Assembly (NCBI GenBank): GCA_902362805.1
Contig: CABIXY010000001.1
Span: 372,001 to 436,000, forward strand
Direction: 5' to 3'
DNA length: 64,000 nt
DNA from: Eubacteriaceae bacterium
Lineage (GTDB): Bacteria > Bacillota > Clostridia > Peptostreptococcales > Anaerovoracaceae
In this document: piece by piece, positions 42,717 through 50,561 of the stretch
How the letters are laid out: each line of letters begins with the position of its first letter
Position numbering within the stretch: position 1 is the stretch's first letter
Notes under the pieces: generated by a model
The model's database searches: none
Told to the model about the DNA's origin: nothing
The model's input: the letters and a program-made list of their open reading frames with translations, nothing else
Position numbers and translations under genes: made by a program

Positions 42717-43541
42717 TTACGCTGCATTATCTTCAGCAGCGTAGTCCGCCAGCTGAACGGTCAGCGTTTTTTTGTATAGGCGTTGATGATTTTCGAACTT
42801 GAGAGTAATCTTAATCTTCCTGCCAGCCTCACTTGCGCTGGCATAAGAATAGATGTATAGCGGCAGACGACCGTTTTCATCTTCATCGCCCCATTCAATT
42901 TCGATATAATCATCGTTGTAATAAGCAATGATATCATCAGACGTGCCTGAAGTGCTTACATAGACGATGGCAGTTTCATCAGGCCGCAGATCAAAATTGT
43001 TTTTTGATAAGGTGATCTTGCCATTAAAATTGATTTTGCCGTATTTGACGGTGCTGTAATAGCTGTTGTATTTTGATGCCTTGGCGATCGCCTTGACTTT
43101 GTAATAATAGCCAGTTTTGTTTTTAACAGTCTTATCATTATAATAGGTTTTGGTAGTGCTGGCAATTTTCTTGTAGCTGCCATACTTGGATGTAGAACGA
43201 TAAAGATTGTATCTTACCGCTTTACTGCGCTTGCTCCAAGAAACTTTTATGTAATTGGCGCCGACCGACTTCAGAGACAACGTCGGCTTACTGATGCGCG
43301 AATATTTTTTTACAGGTTTCTTCTGATTGGATGATCCTGAATAAGGACAGACCCCATTAGGATGTAAATGAGCGGGGTGGCCGCCACAATGGTAATGATA
43401 ATAGCCTAATCCGCTGACATTCTTATTGTCTCGATGTCCGCCGCTGCTGTCAGTTCGCCCACTGTGAGCAAAGCTGAAGGCTGTACAGGACATGACTAAA
43501 ATAAGTAAGATACTGATGACTCTTGCCGCTTTTTTCTTCAT
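42717..43541 (-). CDS. Secreted YHYH-domain protein with fibronectin-like repeat
   Basis: The protein has 274 residues from ATG 43541. Signal peptide (KKKAARVISILLILVMSCTAFSFA). The region SGRTDSSGGHRDNKN and GLGYYHYHCGGHPAHLHPNGVCPY is the YHYH motif, rich in possible metal ligands. About 90-160 is a fibronectin type III-like domain (KVSWSKRSKAVRYNLYRS). The C-terminus is a beta domain. Cell-surface or secreted; exact role unknown. Confidence 0.8.
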   Translation of the reverse strand: MKKKAARVISILLILVMSCTAFSFAHSGRTDSSGGHRDNKNVSGLGYYHYHCGGHPAHLHPNGVCPYSGSSNQKKPVKKYSRISKPTLSLKSVGANYIKVSWSKRSKAVRYNLYRSTSKYGSYKKIASTTKTYYNDKTVKNKTGYYYKVKAIAKASKYNSYYSTVKYGKINFNGKITLSKNNFDLRPDETAIVYVSTSGTSDDIIAYYNDDYIEIEWGDEDENGRLPLYIYSYASASEAGRKIKITLKFENHQRLYKKTLTVQLADYAAEDNAA

Positions 43542-43838
43542 AAACGTAAATCCTTTCAAAACAGTAAATATTGCAAATAATATATTTATCATAACATATA
43601 ACGCAAAAAATCGGTACAATTGATGCTATTTACATACAAAATGAAGTAAATTTTAAACATGGTTATTATTTTTTGTTAAAAATATAGATATTGATGTTAT
43701 AATATTTCCAGCATCTGTTGCAGCGATTACTGCGAAGAACCCCATTGAATCATGACGTACGATTATATTTATAGAGGAATCGTCATGCTGTTAGAGTTTT
43801 ACAAACGATAGCTTTGCCGAAAGGAAGTAGGGAAAAAT
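43542..43838. other. AT-rich gap between divergent genes
   Basis: No gene seen. It contains TATAAT-like boxes (near 43698) for the NUDIX gene and a 7-bp hairpin CATGACG/CGTCATG (43751-43757, 43781-43787) about 50 nt before its start. Confidence 0.4.
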
Positions 43839-44333
43839 ATGTGTAACGAAATTATTTTGAGGAATATGACTGCAATCTATATCAGTCGAACTGGAGAAAT
43901 GCTGATGCTCTACCGAATCGGGTCCAGGGTTGTAGAACCGTCGTGGTGCGGAATAGGCGGGCACTTTGAACAAGAGGAATTGAATGCCCCCCGGACATGT
44001 ATGCTTCGCGAGTTGGGAGAAGAAATCGGGTTGAGAGAGGGGGCATTAGAGAACTTGCGGCTGCGATATGTGACTTTGAGACTGAAAAATGGTGAAATAC
44101 GGCAGAACTACTACTATTTTGCTGACTTGAAACCAGAAGAGGAAGTCAATTTGATATCCGATGAAGGCAGGGTAGAATGGATTCCGTATGATAGGGTACT
44201 GGATAGAAAGATGCCCCTGACAGCAAAATTTATGCTGGAGCATTATATGAACATCGGGCGGTTTACCGATGCATTATATAGTGGCACGACGACAGAGAGC
44301 GGAATGGTATTCACAGAACTGCGGGATTTTTAG
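43839..44333 (+). CDS. NUDIX hydrolase
   Basis: The protein has 164 residues. The Nudix box GGHFEQEELNAPRTCMLRELGEEIGL (about 46-71; landmark RELGEEIGL) is complete with the E residues that bind metal. The preceding strand MLMLYRIGSRVVEPSWCGIGG fits. Substrate (oxidised nucleotides or others) cannot be told. Followed 29 nt later by the GGDEF gene, likely in one transcript. Confidence 0.9.
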   Translation: MCNEIILRNMTAIYISRTGEMLMLYRIGSRVVEPSWCGIGGHFEQEELNAPRTCMLRELGEEIGLREGALENLRLRYVTLRLKNGEIRQNYYYFADLKPEEEVNLISDEGRVEWIPYDRVLDRKMPLTAKFMLEHYMNIGRFTDALYSGTTTESGMVFTELRDF

Positions 44334-44362
44334 GAGGATATATATTAGTGGGAGGACTTATT

Positions 44363-45520
44363 GTGCTGAAAATTCTATACGTAGAGATCAGTATTATTGG
44401 AATCGTGATTCTTTTGGCAATCAGGTTTTACCTTCGTAAAAGAGAATATACGAAAGACCTGGACAAACGCACTTTTAAGTGGCTCATCTGGTCAGATATT
44501 CTGATATTGATTTTTGATGCAATCACTTGGGTAATGGATGGTTTGGAGTTTTCATGCTCGGAAGAGCTGTTTTTGGTCAGCATGATGATCTATTACTGCC
44601 TGGTGCCGCTGCCGTCATTATTTTGGCTGCTCTATACAGATGTAAAACTGCATGCTGACCAACAGCGATTGAAAAGACTTTTGATTTTGTATAGCATTCC
44701 ATGCGTTATCAGTACGATTTTGGTCTTGACCACCTTGAAGACAGGTTGGATTTTTACTATTGGATCAGACGGAGTATATTACAGAGGTCCCTATATGGTC
44801 GTAATCATACTTCTGACTTACGTTTATCTTGGCGGTGCCCTCGCCATGGCTATCAGGGAAAGATGCAGGGAAAAGAATCCGGATCGCATCAAAGTCTGCA
44901 GATACTTGATTTTCTTTCCCATCCCGACGATTATCCTGAGTTTTGTACAGGTGGAACTGTACGGGGTGACCTTGATCTGGATTTGCATGGCCGTATCGCT
45001 GCTGATTATCTTTCTCAATGTGCAGAGTGAGCAGATCAGCAAAGATACGCTGACAGGACTTTTGAACAGGGGGTATCTGGATTCCTATTTGGATAGGATT
45101 CTGACGACATCAAAAGGAAAACCGGAGGTGAGAGCAAAGTATTTTGCGATGATTGTCGACATGGACGACTTTAAGCAGGTCAACGATACTTTTGGCCACG
45201 TGGAGGGCGATAAACTTCTTGTTGCTGCAGCTAATTTGCTCAAACAGTCCTGTCGGCTTGACGATGTGGTTACCCGTATGGGCGGAGATGAATTTTTTAT
45301 TATCGGACAGCGGGACAACCGGGATGAGGTACGTTGCCTGAGAGACGAAATTCTTGATAATGTCAGACTGTACAATGAGAGAAGCAATGAACCATATAGC
45401 ATGTGCATGAGCCTGGGATTTGCTATGCTGGATAAACAAATCAAGCGGCCCGATCAGTTTATTACGGCGGCAGATATCAATATGTATAGAAATAAAGAGA
45501 AAAAGAAGGCGAACAATTAG
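44363..45520 (+). CDS. Membrane diguanylate cyclase (GGDEF)
   Basis: The protein has 385 residues from GTG 44363, six bases after GGAGGA (GTG 44348 is before that site). Seven or so membrane helices span about 1-215, then a GGDEF domain with MGGDEFFI near 310, and DMDDFKQVNDTFGH near 265 with metal-binding Asp. It makes cyclic di-GMP. The membrane part may sense a ligand. Confidence 0.9.
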   Translation: MLKILYVEISIIGIVILLAIRFYLRKREYTKDLDKRTFKWLIWSDILILIFDAITWVMDGLEFSCSEELFLVSMMIYYCLVPLPSLFWLLYTDVKLHADQQRLKRLLILYSIPCVISTILVLTTLKTGWIFTIGSDGVYYRGPYMVVIILLTYVYLGGALAMAIRERCREKNPDRIKVCRYLIFFPIPTIILSFVQVELYGVTLIWICMAVSLLIIFLNVQSEQISKDTLTGLLNRGYLDSYLDRILTTSKGKPEVRAKYFAMIVDMDDFKQVNDTFGHVEGDKLLVAAANLLKQSCRLDDVVTRMGGDEFFIIGQRDNRDEVRCLRDEILDNVRLYNERSNEPYSMCMSLGFAMLDKQIKRPDQFITAADINMYRNKEKKKANN

Positions 45521-45559
45521 CGAGATTCTTCATATTGTATGGTATGGAGGATTGCACAT

Positions 45560-46534
45560 ATGAAAGAAATCATCGTAAGCGGATATGCTTACCCGTCAAT
45601 TAATCCGGCAGTGTTAGAAGCCTGGCTGCCTGATTTGACTTTTTTAAATACATTCAGTTATGGAATTACGGCGGAAGGCGGCGTGGTCGATCTTAACGAT
45701 CAAAGTCTGATAGATGCAGCCAATGGGGCAGGGGTGAAGCCTTTGATGGTGTTGACACCTATGGACGAAATGGGTATGTTTAATGATGTCATCGCCTCCG
45801 CACTATTGGAAAATCCCGCAGCGAGAACGACGCTGATTTACAACATCTTGTCGACGATACAGAGAAAAGGGCTGGCTGGAGTTGATTTTGATTTTGAGTA
45901 CATACCCGAAAAAAACAGGGGCCAGTATGTGGATCTGGTTCGGGAAGCGAGAGCTATTTTAGGACCGCAGGGTTATACGGTGACAGTCGCTTTGGCACCA
46001 AAGACCTCAGCGGATCAGGCAGGCGTGTTGTATCAGGGGCACGATTATGCCGGCATGGGTGCAGTGGCTGACTATGTGCTGCTGATGACCTATGAGTGGG
46101 GTTACACCTACGGCCCGCCGATGGCAGTATCGCCGATTAATCAAGTCCGCAGAGTGCTGGACTATGGCGTTTCAGAAATCCCGAGGGAAAAGATTTTGAT
46201 GGGAATGCCTAATTATGGCTACGACTGGATGCTGCCATTTGTGCAAGGTGAATCGAGGGCCGAGAAAATTTCCAGTGAAGAGGCTTTCCGCCGTGCGGCA
46301 CAGTATGGGGCGACCATAGAATACGATCAGGTAGCGCAGGCTCCGCACTATACCTACGTTGATGAGCAGGGAAGGGAGCATGTGGTTTGGTTTGAAGACG
46401 AGCGCAGTATTCGGGCAAAGCTGGCTTTAGTAGAAGAATACGATCTGGCGGGAGTTGCTTATTGGAATATCATGGACTATTTTCCCGCAAACGCACAGGT
46501 ACTCAACGAAATGTATACAGTGCGGAAATTATAA
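45560..46534 (+). CDS. GH18 glycosidase, YaaH/SleL-like
   Basis: The protein has 324 residues from ATG 45560 after TGGAGG. Catalytic motif GVDFDFEYI near 108-116 (DxxDxDxE-type). LMTYEWGYTYGPPMAVSP near 179 and VAYWNIMDYFP near 302 are typical of spore-cortex N-acetylglucosaminidases. LysM domains of classical SleL/YaaH are absent, so it may act without wall anchoring. Its presence fits a spore-forming ancestor. Confidence 0.85.
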   Translation: MKEIIVSGYAYPSINPAVLEAWLPDLTFLNTFSYGITAEGGVVDLNDQSLIDAANGAGVKPLMVLTPMDEMGMFNDVIASALLENPAARTTLIYNILSTIQRKGLAGVDFDFEYIPEKNRGQYVDLVREARAILGPQGYTVTVALAPKTSADQAGVLYQGHDYAGMGAVADYVLLMTYEWGYTYGPPMAVSPINQVRRVLDYGVSEIPREKILMGMPNYGYDWMLPFVQGESRAEKISSEEAFRRAAQYGATIEYDQVAQAPHYTYVDEQGREHVVWFEDERSIRAKLALVEEYDLAGVAYWNIMDYFPANAQVLNEMYTVRKL

Positions 46535-46550
46535 ACTAAGAGTAAAAGCA

Positions 46551-46578
46551 AAGGCCATGTAGTGATACATCGGCTTTT
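46551..46578 (+). terminator. Terminator after the GH18 gene
   Basis: GCC-ATGT-AGTGAT-ACAT-(C)-GGC stem with one bulge, followed by TTTT. Confidence 0.6.
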
Positions 46579-46641
46579 GTCTTATTTGACATCAAGTCTC
46601 ACTTTAATATACATTTTTTTCTATTTATTACATTTTTTAGA

Positions 46642-46670
46642 TTGACATGTTAACTCTTGGATAGTATTCT
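46642..46670 (+). promoter_or_regulatory. Predicted promoter upstream of a 33-codon frame
   Basis: TTGACA, 17 nt, TATTCT. It stands 29 nt before a short frame with a GAAGGGGGA ribosome site. Confidence 0.5.
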
Positions 46671-46698
46671 TTATTTATAGAGACGAAGGGGGACACTT

Positions 46699-46800
46699 AT
46701 GATGGGGATTAGAAAAACAAAACTGGAGAATTATGTAAATCAATTCATACCTATACAAAAATGTTCCACGGTATTTCTAGATGTTTCACAAAGTTATTGA
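46699..46800 (+). CDS. Possible 33-residue peptide before the AbiF unit
   Basis: ATGATG start with a good ribosome site and its own promoter; product MMGIRKTKLENYVNQF and so on, basic at the start. Its stop codon overlaps the -35 box of the next promoter. No family; may be a chance frame. Confidence 0.3.
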   Translation: MMGIRKTKLENYVNQFIPIQKCSTVFLDVSQSY

Positions 46801-46825
46801 CATCCATGACCATTGATGCTAAAAT
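46797..46825 (+). promoter_or_regulatory. Strong promoter of the AbiF RNA and gene
   Basis: Perfect TTGACA, 17-nt spacer and TAAAAT. Transcription should begin near 46832. Confidence 0.7.
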
Positions 46826-46831
46826 CGGAGT

Positions 46832-46925
46832 AAAAATAGAATATGATTTGTTTTATTTCATATATTAATTTGGAACGTACTCCGGTGTCCTTCGGGCCCG
46901 GAGTCTTTATATTATTGGAGACGAA
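46832..46925 (+). ncRNA. Structured leader RNA of abiF (abiF-RNA-like)
   Basis: About 95 nt between the promoter and the abiF start. Hairpin 1: ATATGA/TCATAT with a T-rich loop. Hairpin 2: ACTCCGG/CCGGAGT (46879-46885, 46898-46904) capped by CC-TTCG-GG and followed by CTTTATATT. A conserved RNA upstream of abiF-type genes has been reported, and work on AbiF proposes that the RNA acts as antitoxin. The match here is by position and fold, not by alignment. Confidence 0.6.
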
Positions 46926-46930
46926 ATCAA

Positions 46931-47881
46931 ATGACAGAGAAAAAATATATGACCTATGACGAAATGATTGCCCTCTTGCAGTCCCGGAATGTCTGTATTA
47001 ACACACCAGATGAAAAAAGAAGATCAAAAATGATCCTTCAACGAGAAGGGTATTACAACGTCATAAACGGATATAAGGCACCTTTTTTGACTTCGGATTC
47101 ATCAGAAATCTACAGGTCTGGAACTACAGTTGGTGAGATTTTTGCGGTATATGACTTTGATCGCACAATTAGAGAAATATTTTTAAGGAGTATGCTTCGT
47201 GTCGAAACTAATATTAAAACTCTGATTTCAGATTGCATTTCATCTAAATACGGATATAATAACTATCTTTTGTATTATAATTTTGATACCAATACAAAAG
47301 ATGCCAACGAAAAAATAACCAAACTTTTTTCAAGTATACAAAGCCAAATTGCATCTCATTCTTTAGACCCTAATATCGCTCATTATCTGAAAAATCATGG
47401 GTATATCCCGATGTGGGTATTGAACAGTATATTGTCCTTTGGTACCATGAGTAAGTTCTATAGCCTTATGAAGCAACAAGACAGACAATTTGTTTCGCGA
47501 TTCTTTAAAATACAGGATAATACGTTAACAAACTTTCTAAACTATCTTTCTGTAATACGCAATTTTTGCGCCCATGGAAACCGTCTATACTGTTTTACCT
47601 CAAAAAGACCCTTAGCGGATACTGTGATACATAAGAATCTCTCTATTCCGCTTGATAATGGTCACTATTTAAATGGTAAAAATGATTTGTTTTCTGCTGT
47701 GATTATTCTGCGATATCTTTTATCTAGCATAGAGTTCAATTATTTTATATCTGGGCTGAATGGATCCATTAATAAATTATCTTCAAAGCTTAAAACCATA
47801 TCTATAGACGATATTCTAGAAATAATGGGCTTTCCTCAGAATTGGAAAAATATAAAGAGCAAAGATGTTTTAGTGCCTTAA
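46931..47881 (+). CDS. abiF: AbiF/Abi_2 HEPN-family abortive infection protein
   Basis: The protein has 316 residues. Abi_2 features: start TYDEMIALLQSRNVCI, LQREGYYNVINGY near 36, YDFDRTIREIFLRSMLRVETNIKT near 72, MWVLNSILSFGTMSKFYSLM near 159. The HEPN RNase motif RNFCAHGNRLYCF (R-N-x-x-A-H) lies near 213. Members are toxic RNases that stop phage spread. The gene stands alone with its own promoter and leader RNA, next to the phage-tail control genes. AT-rich compared with neighbours, consistent with transfer. Confidence 0.88.
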   Translation: MTEKKYMTYDEMIALLQSRNVCINTPDEKRRSKMILQREGYYNVINGYKAPFLTSDSSEIYRSGTTVGEIFAVYDFDRTIREIFLRSMLRVETNIKTLISDCISSKYGYNNYLLYYNFDTNTKDANEKITKLFSSIQSQIASHSLDPNIAHYLKNHGYIPMWVLNSILSFGTMSKFYSLMKQQDRQFVSRFFKIQDNTLTNFLNYLSVIRNFCAHGNRLYCFTSKRPLADTVIHKNLSIPLDNGHYLNGKNDLFSAVIILRYLLSSIEFNYFISGLNGSINKLSSKLKTISIDDILEIMGFPQNWKNIKSKDVLVP

Positions 47882-47993
47882 TTCTGTCATTCGGATTCGT
47901 AATAAATAGAAGCGTTTAGAATGTTTTTTTCGATTTCATAATTACATTGATTTATAGAAATAAGACAAGGAGCAGAGGTTTTCTGCTCCTGTT

Positions 47994-48713
47994 TCAGTAA
48001 ACTTCAAAGTAATAATCAAAATCAAACTCTTCCGGTTCACGAAAGGCGTTATTGATCAAAATAGAGAAGTCAAATCTATCCATGTTGATGTTATGCTGAA
48101 TCTGCTGGCGCTTGGAGAGCGGCTCGATTTTGTCGATATCGCAGCCTGCACAGTAGAAAGCCAGCTCGTACTTCAGATTGTTGAGGCGAAATTCTATCAT
48201 CTTGGGAGTCACATGGTATTTGCCGGCCAGCATTGCAATGCTGGCTTTTTCGGCCTTTTCTCTGCCCAGCTCCGTCTCCTTGCGGTGATAGTATTCCACG
48301 AAGTCCGGTATGATTACCTGAAAAGGCATGATCAGCTCGGCGGCTCCTTCGTTGGCCTCCCACTCGAAGAAGGGGTTCTGGTTGGGCCGCACTTTTTCGT
48401 AGCAGGAAAAGGATTGGGAACGATTTGTCCGATGTCTGAGAAGATGAATATATTCGTGGGCGCAGTCAAAATTTTGCTCATGCTTGCTGCGATGAGCATT
48501 CAAAATAATGGTATCCTGCGTCTCCTTCGTTTCCGGATATGCCATCCCTCGCAGGCCAGGCGTCTTAAAGGGAATCTCAGTAACCAAAACGTTAAGACGC
48601 TCTCTGCAGATTTCGGGTATAGAAAACCCCCGAACCGTAGAATCGATGTGGAGGCACTCTCTTAAGTCGCCTATATATCGATATAGCTTCGCTTTTGTCC
48701 CTTTGTTCTCCAT
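47994..48713 (-). CDS. ImmA/IrrE-type metallopeptidase
   Basis: The protein has 239 residues. Protease motif CAHEYIHLLRH near 84-94 and downstream EWEANEGAAELIMP with the Glu ligand near 117. It follows the XRE gene (48715) with one base between, on the same strand. Pair acts as repressor and its protease in phage-type switches. Long C-terminal region (FRLNNLKYELAFYCAGC) of unknown role. Confidence 0.85.
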   Translation of the reverse strand: MENKGTKAKLYRYIGDLRECLHIDSTVRGFSIPEICRERLNVLVTEIPFKTPGLRGMAYPETKETQDTIILNAHRSKHEQNFDCAHEYIHLLRHRTNRSQSFSCYEKVRPNQNPFFEWEANEGAAELIMPFQVIIPDFVEYYHRKETELGREKAEKASIAMLAGKYHVTPKMIEFRLNNLKYELAFYCAGCDIDKIEPLSKRQQIQHNINMDRFDFSILINNAFREPEEFDFDYYFEVY

Positions 48714-48714
48714 C

Positions 48715-49089
48715 TTATTTCTTACGCGCTCCTTTTAACACTTCTAGTACCCGCATGATATCATCAGGGTCAATTCCCTCGTCCTGTGCCTGCTTGGCAA
48801 AGCTGAGGTAAACGCCGTCCAATTTTGGTGTTTCTGGCTGCGGTTCCGCCATCTCAATGGGGGTGTCGGGATCCAGTTTTCCCAGCAAATCGTTTACCGA
48901 TAGTCCCATCGCGCTGGCCGCCTTTTTACAGGTTTCCAGAGTGGGCGTGATGGGTTTCCCGTTCTGCGGATGCCGATTCTTCTCCAGCATCGAGATGTAA
49001 CCCTTGCTGAGGCCGGATTTTTTTGCAAAGTCATCCATGGTCATGTCGTTACTTTTCCTATAGCCCTTGATGTATTCACCCAGTGTCAT
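48715..49089 (-). CDS. XRE-family repressor of the tail locus
   Basis: The protein has 124 residues. HTH at about 7-62 (YRKSNDMTMDDFAKKSGLSKGYISMLEK; landmarks DDFAKKSGLS and YISMLEKNRHP). The C-terminal half is acidic. Divergent from the Cro-like gene at 49244 across a region with three operators, the classical arrangement of a cI/cro switch. ImmA-type protease encoded next to it would inactivate it. Confidence 0.85.
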   Translation of the reverse strand: MTLGEYIKGYRKSNDMTMDDFAKKSGLSKGYISMLEKNRHPQNGKPITPTLETCKKAASAMGLSVNDLLGKLDPDTPIEMAEPQPETPKLDGVYLSFAKQAQDEGIDPDDIMRVLEVLKGARKK

Positions 49090-49114
49090 TGATTCTATCT
49101 CCTTTATTGGTGAT

Positions 49115-49211
49115 GTTTACTTTATCATACAATATTATGGGTGAAAAGTCAATGCGAAAGTTTAATAAAGTAAACAAAGACTCTTGACAAAGGTGGTTTA
49201 ATATAGTAAAC
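49115..49211. promoter_or_regulatory. Divergent switch region with three palindromic operators
   Basis: Sites GTTTACTTTATCATAC (49115-49130), GTTTAATAAAGTAAAC (49160-49175) and GTTTAATATAGTAAAC (49196-49211). TTGACA at 49184-49189 with TAAACT at 49207-49212 makes a promoter for 49244 overlapped by the third site. A fourth copy, GTTTACTATAGTATAC, lies at 49437-49452 over the end of the Cro-like gene. Confidence 0.65.
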
Positions 49212-49243
49212 TAAGTGTAAGACAAAGGGGAGGAGACGACAAA

Positions 49244-49447
49244 ATGAAATACAAGATAAAGGAAATCAGGCGAGACAAAGAGATGACATTGGGGGAATTG
49301 GCAGAAAAGGCGAAGATTGCGCCTCCGCTGCTATCGGCGCTGGAAAATGGCAAGCTGAAATTCGTCACAACAGAGACATTGCTCAATGTGGCAAATGCGC
49401 TGGAGACCAGTGTAGACGATTTATTTTGTTTGCAAAGTTTACTATAG
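49244..49447 (+). CDS. Cro-like XRE regulator
   Basis: A 67-residue HTH-only protein (REMTLGELAEKAKIAPPLLSALENGK region). First gene of the rightward phage-type transcript, under the operators at 49160-49211. Its last codons overlap another operator copy, which could control the next gene. Confidence 0.8.
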   Translation: MKYKIKEIRRDKEMTLGELAEKAKIAPPLLSALENGKLKFVTTETLLNVANALETSVDDLFCLQSLL

Positions 49448-49467
49448 TATACAAAGAGGTGATAGGT

Positions 49468-49794
49468 ATGTATTGGTGTAAAGAGTGCAAAAGATCATTG
49501 GCGGATCCGCTGATAGCGACAGAGTATGAAATTCACAGAGAAGTGGACGACAGGCAGTATGAAAAATTCGAAATTCCATATTGTCCGGCCTGCGGTCACG
49601 AGGTATTCGAGGCAAAACAATGCAGCTGTGGGAAGTGGATAAACTGCCTGGACGATTGGTGCGATGACTGCCTGAGAATCAGAGATAAAGCTGTCATTCA
49701 CTGCATTGCACAGATCAGGCTGAATACCAAGCTAAAGCTATCCAGCGAAGATACGAGAGATTTGATCCTGAATTACTTTGGAGAAGTCATTTAG
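49468..49794 (+). CDS. Small zinc-ribbon protein of the phage-type module
   Basis: The protein has 108 residues from ATG 49468 after AGAGGTGA. Multiple Cys pairs (CKEC, CPAC, CSCGKWINC, CDDC) give two zinc knuckles; a helical tail follows. Unknown, but typical of early phage genes. Confidence 0.6.
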   Translation: MYWCKECKRSLADPLIATEYEIHREVDDRQYEKFEIPYCPACGHEVFEAKQCSCGKWINCLDDWCDDCLRIRDKAVIHCIAQIRLNTKLKLSSEDTRDLILNYFGEVI

Positions 49795-49808
49795 CCGGAG
49801 GTGATTTG

Positions 49809-49994
49809 ATGAAAAAACCAGAGTCACCTTGTGCAAAATGCACGGAAAGAATGTTGAGATGCCACGGACACTGCGAAAGATACATGGCATTTCAGCGGCA
49901 AAACAGAGAATATAACCAACTGGTGGCAGCTGGCACTGGTCAGGAAAACAGGGTGAAATACAGCAAAAGCAGACTGAACAGAATGTACAAATAG
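49809..49994 (+). CDS. Small cysteine-containing protein
   Basis: The protein has 61 residues from ATG 49809 (TTG 49806 is less likely); GGAGGTG upstream. CAKC and CHGHCERY suggest one metal site; the rest is basic. Early phage-type gene without assigned role. Confidence 0.55.
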   Translation: MKKPESPCAKCTERMLRCHGHCERYMAFQRQNREYNQLVAAGTGQENRVKYSKSRLNRMYK

Positions 49995-50008
49995 AGGAGG
50001 GCGATATC

Positions 50009-50419
50009 ATGGGAAAGGCAAAAGAACCATATTGGTCATATGTAAAAACGATTATTAAAGAATATCCGGATTTAAAAAAACAGTTAGCAATACCTTTAGA
50101 ACAAAGGGTGACATCTTTCATCGGGCTGGATGGCGGCAAAAGCGGTCAGATATCAGATCCCACCCAGGCTTGCGTCATCCACGATCTGCCGCCTAGAGAA
50201 CAACGTAAATTAGAAGCCATCGAAGGGGCAATCCAGAAGACAAAAATGCAGCATCCGGCGGACGCGGAGCTGAGATTAAAGGTCATCAACCTGGTTTACT
50301 GGAAAAAGTCCCATACTATAGAAGGCGCTGCCATGAAGGTGCCCTGTCACAGAAACGTTGCCGGCAGCTGGCAGGGAGAGTTTATCAGATTGGTAGCAGA
50401 CGAGCTTGATCTGGTCTAG
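50009..50419 (+). CDS. ArpU/RinA-like late regulator
   Basis: The protein has 136 residues. Organisation of ArpU-type late activators: N-terminal helices, then LPPREQRKLEAIEGAIQKTKMQHPADAELRLKVINLVYWKKSHTIEGAAMKV (landmarks PREQRKLEAIEGAI and SHTIEGAAMKVPCH), where the last part is a sigma-like HTH. It ends just ahead of a strong terminator and of the 53-bp element at 50491. It is therefore the best candidate for the activator of the tail operon. Confidence 0.75.
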   Translation: MGKAKEPYWSYVKTIIKEYPDLKKQLAIPLEQRVTSFIGLDGGKSGQISDPTQACVIHDLPPREQRKLEAIEGAIQKTKMQHPADAELRLKVINLVYWKKSHTIEGAAMKVPCHRNVAGSWQGEFIRLVADELDLV

Positions 50420-50425
50420 CGATAG

Positions 50426-50470
50426 AAAGCTATGGAATCGAATGCAGATATCGATCCCATAGCTTTTTTT
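50426..50470 (+). terminator. Strong terminator before the tail operon
   Basis: AAAGCTATGG pairs with CCATAGCTTT, extended by ATCGA/TCGAT, and is followed by a run of seven T. Confidence 0.85.
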
Positions 50471-50490
50471 AAAAAATGAAATATATAATA

Positions 50491-50543
50491 AGCCATGTGC
50501 ATCAGACCCCCAAAAACGTGCTAATATGTGTATAGTGGAAAAA
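50491..50543 (+). promoter_or_regulatory. Late promoter-like element, copy 1
   Basis: A 53-bp element shared with 61313-61365 at 45 of 53 positions. Conserved block CATGTGCATC-x-GACCCCC is followed by CAAAA, TAATAT and TATAGT. No -35 consensus, so an activator is expected. It stands 19 nt before the start of the first tail gene. Confidence 0.6.
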
Positions 50544-50561
50544 TGAAGGAAGGAGGATGGA

